Positions 18,881 to 27,557 of a stretch of 64,000 nucleotides of DNA are shown here, piece after piece; position 1 is the first letter of the stretch, and the number at the start of each line of letters is the position of its first letter. The DNA comes from an uncultured Kordiimonas sp. (lineage in GTDB: Bacteria; Pseudomonadota; Alphaproteobacteria; Sphingomonadales; Kordiimonadaceae). The notes below the pieces were generated by a model that saw only the letters and a list, made by a program, of their open reading frames with translations, ran no database searches and had not been told where the DNA came from. A program made the position numbers and the translations under genes. The stretch covers positions 620,001 through 684,000 of the forward strand of contig CANMRM010000001.1 in the NCBI GenBank assembly GCA_947500295.1. The letters are read 5' to 3'.

Positions 18881-20221
18881 GTGCCATTGACCAGAGTTCA
18901 GAAACTGTTGGGCATCTCGCGCGCTGGAGCCGCATGGGGTGTGGGCATAGCCTGCCTGGCGTCGATTGTCTTCACACTGGCTGGCCGGGAGTTTGATTTC
19001 CTGACACCTTATGAACAGGTCATTGGTCCTCTTTTTGCCATTTTCACCTTTTTGTTCCTGATTGCATTTTTGCTGGCTCCGGAAGTCTGGCTGATCCCCG
19101 TTGCGGCTGCCTTCAAGATATTTGCAGGCGCCATCACTCTCGGTGGGCTGGTTGAAGGAGCCATCAATGAAGACAGCAATCTGGAATACTATCTGCTTTG
19201 GATTCCGATCTATTACACGGCGCTTATCTTCGGGGCTACAACACCGGTCCAGCGCCGTTGGGGCCAATTTTATTTTGGCGTGTGCAGTGTCAGTGTCTTT
19301 GCGGCGATCCTCATCGGGCCACTGGATCTGACGCACCCCCACTCCTTGTTGCTGATTACCGCGACCCTGGGGCAGTTTGGCCTTCTGTTGGTTTTCTCCG
19401 AGCTTGCCAAAAACATGCGCCAGGGCGCGCTGGCGGAAGCCGAGCTGATTGCCGCGGAAGATCATGCCCGGTTGTTGCAGTTTGCCGCCGAGGAAGCAGA
19501 TCAGGCCAATCGCGCCAAGTCCGCCTTCATCGCCAATATGAGCCATGAATTCAGGACGCCGCTAAATGCGATCATGGGGTTTGCCCAGGTGTTGCGCGGA
19601 GAAGCCGGCGTGACCCTGTCGGAAAGTAAGCAGCGGGAGTATATTGCAGATATCGAGAAAAGCGCCGACCACTTGCTCGCGCTTATCAATGATATTCTTG
19701 ACCTGTCGAAAATCGAGTCAGGCAAGCTGGAGCTGGCACGTGATCAAATCGTGATAGGCGACGTTTTTGACACCATCAGTAAAATGGTGACAAGCCTCAT
19801 TGATGACAAACGTCTGAAGCTGGTTATTGATGTTGTGGGCACCGTGCCTGACCTGATTGCAGACGAGCGCAGTGTACGGCAGATGCTTTTGAACCTTGTC
19901 TCCAATGCAATTAAATACACGCCGCCGGGTGGTGTGATTGTCATGTTGGCAACAACATCGCCCAATGGCGGCATAGAGATTTCCCTGTCGGATACCGGTG
20001 TTGGCATGGACAGCAATACGCTAGAGCGTGTTTTGCGACCGTTTGAACAGGGTGAAACATCCTATCGCGCCCAAAAGGGCGGCACAGGCCTTGGCCTGCC
20101 GCTGGTACAATCGCTTGCCCGTCTTCATGAGGCAGAATTCTATATCCAGAGCCGGCCCGGTTCCGGCACAGATGTCAAAATTATCTTTCCGCAGGACCGG
20201 GCCGTTGCGCACGGATTGTAG
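18881..20221 (+). CDS. Membrane-bound sensor histidine kinase (orphan)
   Basis: The 446-residue protein has an N-terminal membrane domain of about six helices (residues ~12–180) with no obvious periplasmic sensor loop, a short coiled segment rich in Ala and Glu, a HisKA domain with the phospho-acceptor in MSHEFRTPLNAIMGF (His near residue 222), and a HATPase domain with N box (LLNLVSNAIKYTP), G1 (LSDTGVGMD), F and G2 (GGTGLGLPLVQSLARLH). No response regulator gene is adjacent, so its partner lies elsewhere. Start is GTG 18881; an AGGGTGG-like site sits 10 nt upstream. Confidence 0.9.
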   Translation: MPLTRVQKLLGISRAGAAWGVGIACLASIVFTLAGREFDFLTPYEQVIGPLFAIFTFLFLIAFLLAPEVWLIPVAAAFKIFAGAITLGGLVEGAINEDSNLEYYLLWIPIYYTALIFGATTPVQRRWGQFYFGVCSVSVFAAILIGPLDLTHPHSLLLITATLGQFGLLLVFSELAKNMRQGALAEAELIAAEDHARLLQFAAEEADQANRAKSAFIANMSHEFRTPLNAIMGFAQVLRGEAGVTLSESKQREYIADIEKSADHLLALINDILDLSKIESGKLELARDQIVIGDVFDTISKMVTSLIDDKRLKLVIDVVGTVPDLIADERSVRQMLLNLVSNAIKYTPPGGVIVMLATTSPNGGIEISLSDTGVGMDSNTLERVLRPFEQGETSYRAQKGGTGLGLPLVQSLARLHEAEFYIQSRPGSGTDVKIIFPQDRAVAHGL

Positions 20222-20473
20222 CCGCCGAAAATGTATTTGCCTTGATACAAATTTTGACAAACTAATACAGGACTTTCCTTCCGGTTCCTCGCATAAGAGC
20301 ATCGAAACCGCTTCGGTGGTTTCAGGATTAAATTCCTCCTGAGGCGACCCTTGTGCCGTGTATTCCGTTTTGAGTACTGGTCGACCTTATGCATCTATGC
20401 TGGCGTACCAGACCCCCGCCGGCATGAACCACTACCCTCCGGGACGCCTGTCCCTTACAGGCGTCCCGTTTTT
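20222..20473 (+). ncRNA. Candidate small RNA or long structured 3' UTR ending in a strong terminator
   Basis: The 383 bp between the kinase stop and the next start holds no convincing gene. It contains a hairpin at 20304–20323 (GAAACCGC, UUCG tetraloop, GGUGGUUUC-like partner with one G·U) and a strong intrinsic terminator at 20441–20473. As the terminator lies 220 bp beyond the kinase gene, a separate short transcript is plausible; TTGACA-like and TTGCCT-like hexamers occur near 20234–20261 but no clean -10 was found. A 36-codon ORF (MLAYQTPAGMNHYP...) spans the terminator and is unlikely to be real. Confidence 0.35.
20441..20473 (+). terminator. Strong intrinsic terminator
   Basis: GGGACGCCTGT (20441–20451) and ACAGGCGTCCC (20457–20467) form a perfect 11-bp stem with a 5-nt loop, followed by GTTTTTC. 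Confidence 0.85.
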
Positions 20474-20604
20474 CCCGGAATTCCAACGTGACGGTGGCCG
20501 CACCTGAGGCCGACCTGATTTCGGTCAAGTCGAGCTTTCTGCCCCGATGATATGCCGGTTTCATAGCGCAAGGGATTGGTGCCTGCGTTTGCAAGAAAGT
20601 GGTT

Positions 20605-21672
20605 ATGTTGATGGATGCCTGGGTTGCGGATGCTGTCCGAAAAATAGAAGCGGACTATCACCGGTCCGCTGATACACACCTTTTCAAGCTGGATGCGCAG
20701 GGGTTTTCTGGCGTTGATATCTATATCAAGGATGAAAGTACGCATCCTACCGGCAGCCTGAAACACAGGCTGGCACGCTCGTTATTCCTCTATGCTTTGT
20801 GCAATGGTAAAATTCACGAAGGCACAACGGTTATTGAGGCCTCGTCTGGCAGCACAGCTGTTTCCGAAGCCTATTTTGCCCGCATGATCAACGTGCCTTT
20901 CGTTGCCGTCATGCCGCAAAATACTGCACAGAGCAAAATCAGGCAGATAGAGCTTTATGGCGGCTGCTGTCACTTCGTAGGTTCCGCTCCCGAGATGCAC
21001 AAGGTGGCAAGTCAGCTGGCAACGTCGGTTGATGGTTATTTCATCGACCAGTTCACCTATGCCGAGCGCGCAACCGATTGGCGCGGCAACAACAATATTG
21101 CAGAAAGCATTTTTCGTCAGATGGAGCATGAGCGTTTTCCAGTGCCACGAGCAGTTGTCATGGGTGCTGGTACAGGGGGCACGTCGGCAACGCTCGGGCG
21201 CTACATTCTTTATCGCGGATTTTCAACGGACCTTGTGGTTGTCGACCCGGAATACTCGGTGTTTTACGACAGTTTCGTCAGCAGAGACATGAACCTGAAA
21301 CGCACGTGTTCGAGTCGGATTGAAGGCATCGGCAGGCCGCAGGTTGAGGCGTCATTCCAGCCTGATGTGATCGACCGGATGATAAAGGTTCCTGATGCTG
21401 CCAGTATTGCAGCCATTCTGTGGCTTGAACACCTGACCGGCCGCCGCGCAGGCGCCTCTACAGGTACAAACCTCTGGGGTGTGCTCAAGATTGCCAGGGA
21501 AATGATGGACGCAGGCCAAGAGGGTTCGATTGTGACGCTGATGTGCGATAGCGGACAGCGCTATCTGGACACTTATTACGATCCATCTTGGGTTGGCAAA
21601 CATATCGGGGACGTTACGCCGCACCTGGAATTTCTTCACGCGTTTGTGCGTGCCGATGTTTCGGGCACCTGA
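20605..21672 (+). CDS. PLP-dependent cysteine synthase-family protein, Cds1-like
   Basis: A fold-type II PLP enzyme of about 355 residues. The PLP lysine is in HPTGSLKHRLARSLF (near residue 50), the substrate-loop motif is EASSGSTAVSEAYFARM, and the glycine loop that holds the PLP phosphate is GAGTGGTSATLGRYI. The sequence is closer to the Cds1 L-cysteine desulfhydrase branch (TGSLKHRLA, SSGSTAVSEAYFA) than to classical CysK, so it may release sulfide from cysteine; the exact reaction is inference. Starts at 20599 (GTG) and 20611 (ATG) are possible. It ends 9 bp from a convergent GNAT gene. Confidence 0.78.
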   Translation: MLMDAWVADAVRKIEADYHRSADTHLFKLDAQGFSGVDIYIKDESTHPTGSLKHRLARSLFLYALCNGKIHEGTTVIEASSGSTAVSEAYFARMINVPFVAVMPQNTAQSKIRQIELYGGCCHFVGSAPEMHKVASQLATSVDGYFIDQFTYAERATDWRGNNNIAESIFRQMEHERFPVPRAVVMGAGTGGTSATLGRYILYRGFSTDLVVVDPEYSVFYDSFVSRDMNLKRTCSSRIEGIGRPQVEASFQPDVIDRMIKVPDAASIAAILWLEHLTGRRAGASTGTNLWGVLKIAREMMDAGQEGSIVTLMCDSGQRYLDTYYDPSWVGKHIGDVTPHLEFLHAFVRADVSGT

Positions 21673-21681
21673 TATTCGGGC

Positions 21682-22140
21682 TTACAGCGCCCGGGCCATA
21701 TAGATAACATCGTCTTCAGGGTTGAAATTGTAGGGCTCGATTTCCTCGAAGCCGAGCTTTTTATAGAGTGCAACCGCGGCCTCAAGACGCCTGAGGCTGT
21801 CGAGCAGCATTTTGCTGTAGCCCAGAGCGCGGGCATCCTTCATCAGGTGATCGCACAACATCCGACCTGCACCTGCGCCGCGACCTTCAGGCAGCACATA
21901 AAGCCGCTTCATTTCGCATACCTGATCGTCATGTTTTTTCAGGGCTACCGCACCAATGGGTCGCCCATCCAGCTTGGCAAGCAACATGAACTCATAAAAT
22001 CCCGGGAAAGCCTGCATTTCACCGTCAATGCCCTGAAACCCCAGATCGATCGGCAGGAAATCGATAAAGGCTTCAAAAATCATTTTTACAGCTGCGACGT
22101 CTTCCGGTGTTTCAGCACGTTCGATTGTCAATTTACTCAT
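21682..22140 (-). CDS. GNAT family N-acetyltransferase
   Basis: A 152-residue GNAT protein with MKRLYVLPEGRGAGAGRMLCDHLMKDA, the acetyl-CoA-binding motif A, and the C-terminal LDSLRRLEAAVALYKKLGFEEIEPYN region. The substrate is unknown. The start ATG 22140 overlaps the stop of the upstream gene in an ATGA, so it is translationally coupled and is the third gene of a MarR–GNAT / GNAT / GNAT operon. It is less similar to its two upstream neighbours than they are to each other. Confidence 0.85.
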   Translation of the reverse strand: MSKLTIERAETPEDVAAVKMIFEAFIDFLPIDLGFQGIDGEMQAFPGFYEFMLLAKLDGRPIGAVALKKHDDQVCEMKRLYVLPEGRGAGAGRMLCDHLMKDARALGYSKMLLDSLRRLEAAVALYKKLGFEEIEPYNFNPEDDVIYMARAL

Positions 22141-22613
22141 TTTGGCGCCCGCCATTCCATATAGAGGTCGCAGCCATCATAGTGCTTGGCACCCGGGTTT
22201 GTACAAACCTCAAAACCCAGGTCTTCATAGAGATGCAAGGCGGGCTTCAGTGAATTATGGGTTTCCAGATACAACGTGCTGCCGCCGGCTTTGACAAAAA
22301 AAGCGATAACAGCATGGCAGAGTTTGCGGCCGATGCCACCACCCTGTGTCGCCGGGTCAACCGCGAGTTTGGTCAACTCGTAAATGCCGTTTCCTGCGTT
22401 GCGAACTGCAACCGTGCCGACGGGATTTGCATTTTCCAGTGCAAAAAATACCTGTCCGCCGCCAGCGATCAGTTCTTCTTCCGGATTTTCCAGCATCTGC
22501 CGGTGGGCCGGTTCGACGGTAAAATATTTTTCCAGCCATGCGATGTTCAGATCGTGGAAAGCCTGTTTATGCAGGGGGTTATAGGTGTGGATCTGCAGAG
22601 AGGGTGCCGTCAT
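22137..22613 (-). CDS. GNAT family N-acetyltransferase, paralogue of the MarR–GNAT C-terminal half
   Basis: A 158-residue GNAT protein. It aligns along its length with the C-terminal half of the upstream MarR–GNAT fusion: DLNIAWLEKYFTVEP versus DLNVWWLKEYFRVEP, ELTKLAVDPATQGGGIGRKLC versus ELTKLGVDPRVQQGGMGRALC, LYLETHNSLKPALHLYEDLGF versus LFLETNTKLTPAIALYDKLGF. It therefore arose by duplication of that domain. Both ends are coupled by ATGA overlaps (start 22613, stop overlapping the next start at 22140). Confidence 0.88.
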   Translation of the reverse strand: MTAPSLQIHTYNPLHKQAFHDLNIAWLEKYFTVEPAHRQMLENPEEELIAGGGQVFFALENANPVGTVAVRNAGNGIYELTKLAVDPATQGGGIGRKLCHAVIAFFVKAGGSTLYLETHNSLKPALHLYEDLGFEVCTNPGAKHYDGCDLYMEWRAPK

Positions 22614-23563
22614 GCTGCTATCTCCCATTCCATATAGTAGTTAGAGCGTTCATAGGGGCTGTTGGGATTTGGGTTGGGTTTCTCGACAAATCCCAGCTTG
22701 TCATAGAGCGCGATGGCAGGCGTGAGTTTGGTGTTGGTTTCAAGAAACAGCGTCTGGCCGCCGCGTGCCTTGAACCGCTCAATCACCTTTTCACACAAGG
22801 CGCGGCCCATGCCGCCTTGCTGTACGCGTGGGTCAACCCCCAGTTTTGTCAGCTCAAACCGGCCCGGGCTAAGCAGACTCATTGCGACAGTACCTACGGC
22901 CTGGCCATCCACCACGGCGAAGAATATCTCACCCCCCTTGTCGAGGATTTTTGCTTCCGGGTCCCCAAGCACCACTTCATCGATCGGTTCGACCCGGAAA
23001 TACTCCTTTAGCCACCAGACATTGAGATCACGGAAAGCTTTCCGCCACTGCTTGTCATAAGGAGTGATTTCAAATCGGTTTTGTGCCCGGGGGGCAAACA
23101 GTTTTTCCTGCAGGCGATCATAGACGCTTTTGCGGCGAAAGGCGTTTTCAACACCGGTAATTGCGGCCAGAAAATCGACGCCGCTTTCATTGATGGCGTC
23201 CTTTACCACTGCTTCGACTGCATCCCAGGTGGGCGTCAGTATCTCAACCACCCTTCTGCCGTTTTCGGTGAGATGTACGCCTTTTTGACGGCCATCATCA
23301 GTGGGACGGGTTTCCAGAATGTCCATCGACACGAGTTTCTTGATTGTCTGGCTTACCGCTGAATGGCTGAACCCGGCAAGCTCGGCAATTTGGTTTATCG
23401 TCAGCGGGCCCCTTTCAACTATGGCGTAGAGCGCATAAAAGTGACCAGTCCGGAACTCGATGCCCTGTTCGCCGTACACGCGTTCCATGCCATTGGTCAG
23501 CGTCTCAATCAGGCGGCGCATGCGTGTGCCGATCCCTACTTCCAGGTACAATTCATCGCTCAT
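22610..23563 (-). CDS. MarR-family regulator fused to a GNAT acetyltransferase
   Basis: The 317-residue protein joins a MarR winged-helix domain (residues ~1–145; YALYAIVERGPLTINQIAELAGFSHSAVSQTIKKLV, then the wing DDGRQKGVHLTENGRR) to a GNAT domain (~160–315) with the acetyl-CoA loop VDPRVQQGGMGRALC. Such fusions are known, but substrates and effectors are mostly not. ATG 23563 is chosen because GGGAG lies 8 nt upstream. A perfect palindrome lies 32–51 bp before this start and is a likely self-operator. It heads a three-gene operon with ATGA overlaps. Confidence 0.88.
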   Translation of the reverse strand: MSDELYLEVGIGTRMRRLIETLTNGMERVYGEQGIEFRTGHFYALYAIVERGPLTINQIAELAGFSHSAVSQTIKKLVSMDILETRPTDDGRQKGVHLTENGRRVVEILTPTWDAVEAVVKDAINESGVDFLAAITGVENAFRRKSVYDRLQEKLFAPRAQNRFEITPYDKQWRKAFRDLNVWWLKEYFRVEPIDEVVLGDPEAKILDKGGEIFFAVVDGQAVGTVAMSLLSPGRFELTKLGVDPRVQQGGMGRALCEKVIERFKARGGQTLFLETNTKLTPAIALYDKLGFVEKPNPNPNSPYERSNYYMEWEIAA

Positions 23564-23594
23564 GAGGAATACTCCCATCATCCTATCCAATAAA

Positions 23595-23614
23595 TTATAT
23601 AAGTACTTATATAA
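23595..23614. promoter_or_regulatory. Perfect 20-bp palindrome upstream of the marR–GNAT operon
   Basis: The ten-base half TTATATAAGT is followed by its exact reverse complement, 32 bp upstream of the marR–GNAT start. Length, symmetry and AT-richness fit a MarR dimer operator overlapping the promoter, implying autoregulation. Confidence 0.6.
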
Positions 23615-23722
23615 ATATTCAAGACCGAGGATGTCGGGTTTCCCCGGGGATGGTAACCGGAGATGATTATCAGGTGTCAGTGTGCCGGAAGTCGCGCGGT
23701 ATGTTCCAATCGCAAGCTGCGA

Positions 23723-24235
23723 TCAGTCTATTTCTTCTGTGGTGTAAACGCCCCATACGTGGCGGCGCTCAATCCAGGCGCTGGTGCCATCTATGGTCAC
23801 TTCACACCAAAGGCCATCGCACCGTTCGATTTCGCCAATCACGCCGGGCTCAGCTGTCAGCAATATGTCACCCTGAAGGCTGGGTTCGGAATATAGTGCG
23901 CGCTGTTTACCGCGAATCATCACGGACCGACTGCCATACAGAAGGGAAACCAGCATCCATCCGGTTTCGCCCTCATGGTCCCGCACTTTACGCCAGGCGC
24001 CGTGCTCATCGATAATTTCAAGGGGCAGGCCGCGCCTGCTATAGACCCAGCGAATGGGGTATTGCCGTCCGGGACCCGTGCGCATATTCGCTTTCGAGGC
24101 GCTCATGGCAACGAATCGGGGCAGGGGGTTGCCGCTTGGGCCGATTGTGCTGCCTTCTGTTTGCCAGGCATGCGCAGGTGCGCTGACAACCAACATCAGC
24201 CCGATGATCCCGCAAATCCCGCGTTTAAAAGCCAT
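23723..24235 (-). CDS. Exported SH3-domain (SH3b) protein
   Basis: A 170-residue protein with an N-terminal signal peptide (KRGICGIIGLMLVVSAPAHA, cleavage likely after AHA) and two bacterial SH3-like segments: ASKANMRTGPGRQYPIRWVY with WRKVRDHEGETGWML, and QRALYSEPSLQGDILL with WCEVTIDGTSAWIERRHVWG. This layout is typical of periplasmic SH3 proteins thought to bind peptidoglycan or stem peptides. The start at 24235 is chosen for the signal peptide; the frame is open further upstream. It is divergent from the dehydrogenase gene beginning at 24368. Confidence 0.8.
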   Translation of the reverse strand: MAFKRGICGIIGLMLVVSAPAHAWQTEGSTIGPSGNPLPRFVAMSASKANMRTGPGRQYPIRWVYSRRGLPLEIIDEHGAWRKVRDHEGETGWMLVSLLYGSRSVMIRGKQRALYSEPSLQGDILLTAEPGVIGEIERCDGLWCEVTIDGTSAWIERRHVWGVYTTEEID

Positions 24236-24367
24236 TTTGGTGCCCCTGACCTGTCCCTTTGTCGCTTGGCATTTGCGGGTGTCCACGGCTTCTGCTAGAG
24301 AACCGGGTCTGGCGGGTCTTGCCCCCGCATTTGCCGACACGCGGCCAAGAAAAAGGTATTTTCGCGC

Positions 24368-25360
24368 ATGAGTCAAACAGGAATGAGGCACCGCCCGAAG
24401 GTCATCGTCACACGCAAGCTGCCGGACCTTATCGAGACCCGCATGGCGGAGCTGTTTGATGTGCGGCTGAACTTGCCTGATGCACCAATGAGTAAAAGCG
24501 AGCTGAAGGCAGCAATGGCCGACGCGGACGTGCTTGTGCCAACCGTTACCGACGATATTGATGCAGATGTGATCGCGGCAGCTGGCACAAAGCTGAAACT
24601 GATCGCAAACTTTGGCGCTGGTGTAAACCATATCGACCTGAAGGCGGCGCGCGAGGCAGGCATCGCTGTTACGAACACACCGGGTGTCTTAACGGAAGAC
24701 ACAGCTGACCTGACGATGGCGCTGTTGCTGTCGGTGCCACGCCGGCTGTTCGAGGGTGAAAAAATTCTGCGCTCTGGCGACTGGACGGGATGGACCCCCA
24801 CTTTCCTGATGGGGCACCGCATTCAGGGCAAGCGCCTCGGCATCATCGGCATGGGACGGATTGGCCGCGCCGTGGCCCGGCGCGCGCGCGCGTTCAACAT
24901 GGCTGTGCATTATCACAATCGCACCCAGTTGCCTGCAGAAGTTGAAGGCGAGCTTGAAGCCACCTATTGGGCTGACCTTGACGAAATGCTCAGCCGCATG
25001 GATTTTGTTTCGGTCAATTGTCCTCTTACCGCTGAGACGCATAGGCTCCTTGACCGTGATCGTCTTAAAAAACTGCAGCCGCATGCGGTTATCATCAACA
25101 CCGCACGCGGAGAAATCATCGATGAAGAAGCACTGGCGAGCCTGCTTGAGGTTGGACGCATTGCGGGTGCCGGGCTTGATGTCTTTGAAGCCGAGCCAGA
25201 AATAAACCCCAAACTCCTGGAACTCGACAATGTTGTGCTGCTGCCGCATATGGGCAGTGCAACCATAGAGGCCCGCACAGGCATGGGGGAAAAAGTGCTG
25301 ATCAACATCCAGGCCTTCACGGATGGTCACCGCCCGCCGGACCGTGTTTTGCCGGTCTAG
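24368..25360 (+). CDS. D-isomer 2-hydroxyacid dehydrogenase (glyoxylate/hydroxypyruvate reductase-like)
   Basis: The 330-residue NAD(P)-dependent dehydrogenase has the catalytic-domain segment LIANFGAGVNHIDLKAA, the Rossmann loop LGIIGMGRIGRAVARRA, the Arg-bearing INTARGEIIDEEAL, the Glu of FEAEPEINPKL and the active-site His in VLLPHMGSAT. The overall pattern is closest to glyoxylate/hydroxypyruvate reductases, but substrate is inferred. It is single and divergent from the SH3 gene with 132 bp between starts. Confidence 0.88.
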   Translation: MSQTGMRHRPKVIVTRKLPDLIETRMAELFDVRLNLPDAPMSKSELKAAMADADVLVPTVTDDIDADVIAAAGTKLKLIANFGAGVNHIDLKAAREAGIAVTNTPGVLTEDTADLTMALLLSVPRRLFEGEKILRSGDWTGWTPTFLMGHRIQGKRLGIIGMGRIGRAVARRARAFNMAVHYHNRTQLPAEVEGELEATYWADLDEMLSRMDFVSVNCPLTAETHRLLDRDRLKKLQPHAVIINTARGEIIDEEALASLLEVGRIAGAGLDVFEAEPEINPKLLELDNVVLLPHMGSATIEARTGMGEKVLINIQAFTDGHRPPDRVLPV

Positions 25361-25507
25361 ACAGTCCTTGCGGATGAGAGGCACACGGGGCCGTCGGACA
25401 GTGCGCTCATGGTTGCCTGTTGGCGCTCACAGCTAAGTGAATTTTCGAGCACTCCCGAAGACTGTAGTCTGCGTGCATGAGAATCCACACGACCCGGGGA
25501 GGACAGC

Positions 25508-26395
25508 ATGTGCGATGAACTCACTGAAAAAGATAATGCGGCGTATGAACGTCTTGGCGGCACCGTAAACAGGCGTGATTTCAGCAAACTTGGAACCGCT
25601 GGCATCCTGAGTTTGATGCTGCCGTCGCCCGCGCTTGGCCGCGACCATCATGAAGTGGCCGAATCAGACGTTGACGTGCCAATGGCGAACGGTGTTTCGG
25701 ACAGTTATTTTGTTCGGCCATCTGGTGGTCGTCACCCAGGTGTGCTGATGTGGCCGGACATACGTGGTTTGCGGCCTGCATTTCGTGCGATGGGCAAGCG
25801 TCTCGCCATGGAGGGGTATTCGGTGCTGGTCGTAAACCCCTTTTACCGTGATGCCAAAGCGCCGGTTGTGGCACCGGGTGAGAGCTTTCGGGACCCGGAT
25901 GTGCGGTCTCGGCTCATTCCCATGGCGCGTAAACTCACGCAGGACGCAGCCATGTCTGACGCCCGGGATTATATCAGGTTTCTTGACGCTCAGGCCTCCA
26001 CCGACACAAGCCGCAAGGTCGGCACCATGGGATATTGCATGGGCGGGCCCTTGATCATGCGCACGGCTGCTGCAGTGCCGGAGCGTGTGGGCGCGGCCGC
26101 TTCATTCCATGGCGGGGGCCTTGTGACCGACCGGCCCGACAGCCCTCATCTGCTGATACCACAATCACCTGCTCATGTGCTGCACGCTGTTGCCGAGAAT
26201 GACGACGAGCGAAACCCGACCGCCAAGACAGTGTTGGCGGAAAGCTATCGGGCGGCGGGCATCCCCGCAGAGATCGAAGTTTATGCCGGTACGCTCCATG
26301 GTTGGTGCCCGCCAGACAGTCAGGTTTACAATGAAGCGCAGGCGGAGCGCGCCTGGTCGCGAACACTGGCCTTGTTCGAGGGAGCGCTTGCCTAG
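25508..26395 (+). CDS. Dienelactone hydrolase-family protein with a Tat-like signal
   Basis: A 295-residue alpha/beta hydrolase. The nucleophile is a Cys in the MGYCMGGPL elbow, as in dienelactone hydrolases; a later Asp (HAVAENDDERNP) and His (GTLHGWCPP) complete a triad. The N-terminus carries a twin-arginine motif NRRDFSKLG followed by a hydrophobic stretch (TAGILSLMLPSPALG), so it is probably exported by Tat, unlike classical cytoplasmic dienelactone hydrolases. GGGAGGA lies just upstream of the ATG. It overlaps the 3' end of the convergent transporter gene by 4 bp. Confidence 0.8.
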   Translation: MCDELTEKDNAAYERLGGTVNRRDFSKLGTAGILSLMLPSPALGRDHHEVAESDVDVPMANGVSDSYFVRPSGGRHPGVLMWPDIRGLRPAFRAMGKRLAMEGYSVLVVNPFYRDAKAPVVAPGESFRDPDVRSRLIPMARKLTQDAAMSDARDYIRFLDAQASTDTSRKVGTMGYCMGGPLIMRTAAAVPERVGAAASFHGGGLVTDRPDSPHLLIPQSPAHVLHAVAENDDERNPTAKTVLAESYRAAGIPAEIEVYAGTLHGWCPPDSQVYNEAQAERAWSRTLALFEGALA

Positions 26396-27345
26396 CGCTG
26401 CTTGCGGACCGGAAAGCTGGTTCGCAGAAACAGGCTTGCACATGTGATGGCCACATAGCCAAGTGTCGCCGCCAGCACCCAATAGGATGTGGGAATACGG
26501 CCTTCCGCTGCCTGCATCAAAAACACAACCGTCGGGCCGAACGCGGCCACGACGCCCGTTGTGAGCGGGGAAGTGAGCGCCAGTCCTTTGCCAACCAGAT
26601 AAAGCGGTGCCACCATCAACAGCATGATTTTGAGCGTCGTCATTCCAATCTCGCCTGCCGGCATCTGGTTCATCGACGTCTCTCCCAGGCCAAACACCGC
26701 AACAGCACCAATCAGGGCGATCAGCACAAACCTCAGGGCCAGCACACCGGTTGGCGAGATACCGGTTTCATTCATACGCTTGGCAAGCACGGTTTCTGCC
26801 GTAATTGAAAGCCCGCTTGCAGTAGCCAGCAGCAAGCCTGTGAGACCGTCCGCCAAGGATAAACCAACGGTGCCGGAGCGGCCCGAAAGTACGACCCAGG
26901 CGAGGAAGGCCATGGCAACAAGGATGCCGATATGTGCCACGCGCTCGGATCTGGTTGCTGCCGCGCCGTCTGCGGCTTTTAAACCCAGCATGGCGAGAAG
27001 AGCAACGCCAGCGGGTGAGACGCCCGCAAACACCGTTGCCACAACCGACGGCTCGATAAGGTTTAGTGCACCGAAATAACAGAGCCATGCCGCCGCTGTT
27101 GTCAGGTTGACGAGCAGAAGCGTCGGCCATTCCTGCCGAAGCCGCTTGAAATCAGAAGGGTTGGCCACTGCGACGCAGACTGAGAAAAACACGGTTGCGC
27201 CCGAAAAGGCCAAAAACACCAGATCAAAAAATCCGATCGAGCCAAAAGCGCCTGAGAGATACACGTCCCTCATTCCCTGGCTAAGTGCATAACCCAGCAG
27301 AAACCAGAGGCCGATTGTCCGGGCAGTGAATAGAGTTGAGAGCAT
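26392..27345 (-). CDS. EamA/DMT-superfamily transporter
   Basis: A 317-residue membrane protein with about ten helices arranged as two EamA repeats (first ~10–145, second ~165–310; GLSITAETVLAKRMNETGI between them). Members of this superfamily export metabolites such as amino acids, but the substrate cannot be read from sequence. Start ATG 27345 has AAGGA upstream; an in-frame TTG 6 nt earlier is less likely. It is divergent from the DUF1203 gene (212 bp between starts). Confidence 0.82.
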   Translation of the reverse strand: MLSTLFTARTIGLWFLLGYALSQGMRDVYLSGAFGSIGFFDLVFLAFSGATVFFSVCVAVANPSDFKRLRQEWPTLLLVNLTTAAAWLCYFGALNLIEPSVVATVFAGVSPAGVALLAMLGLKAADGAAATRSERVAHIGILVAMAFLAWVVLSGRSGTVGLSLADGLTGLLLATASGLSITAETVLAKRMNETGISPTGVLALRFVLIALIGAVAVFGLGETSMNQMPAGEIGMTTLKIMLLMVAPLYLVGKGLALTSPLTTGVVAAFGPTVVFLMQAAEGRIPTSYWVLAATLGYVAITCASLFLRTSFPVRKQR

Positions 27346-27557
27346 GTCCAATCCTTTGCAGTCGTAACGCGTGTTGTTGCGCTCTAGATAGGCGCTGGAT
27401 GGTTTGTCTACTGGCTGTTTTCGGCGGTGGGGCTAGGCACGTCGATTGGTGCTTCTGCGGTTGTCGTCTATCAAGTCGGTGACAGCAGGCGAGGTGTGAA
27501 CAGTCCCCCAAAACGGCCGACACACCGCGCTCTCTCGCACAGCACAGGAGATTGGAC

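Noticed and set aside
20399-20509. 36-codon ORF across the 20441–20473 terminator
   Set aside because: A coding gene interrupted by a strong intrinsic terminator is unlikely; similarity to transposase ends (YQTPA) is too short to mean anything.
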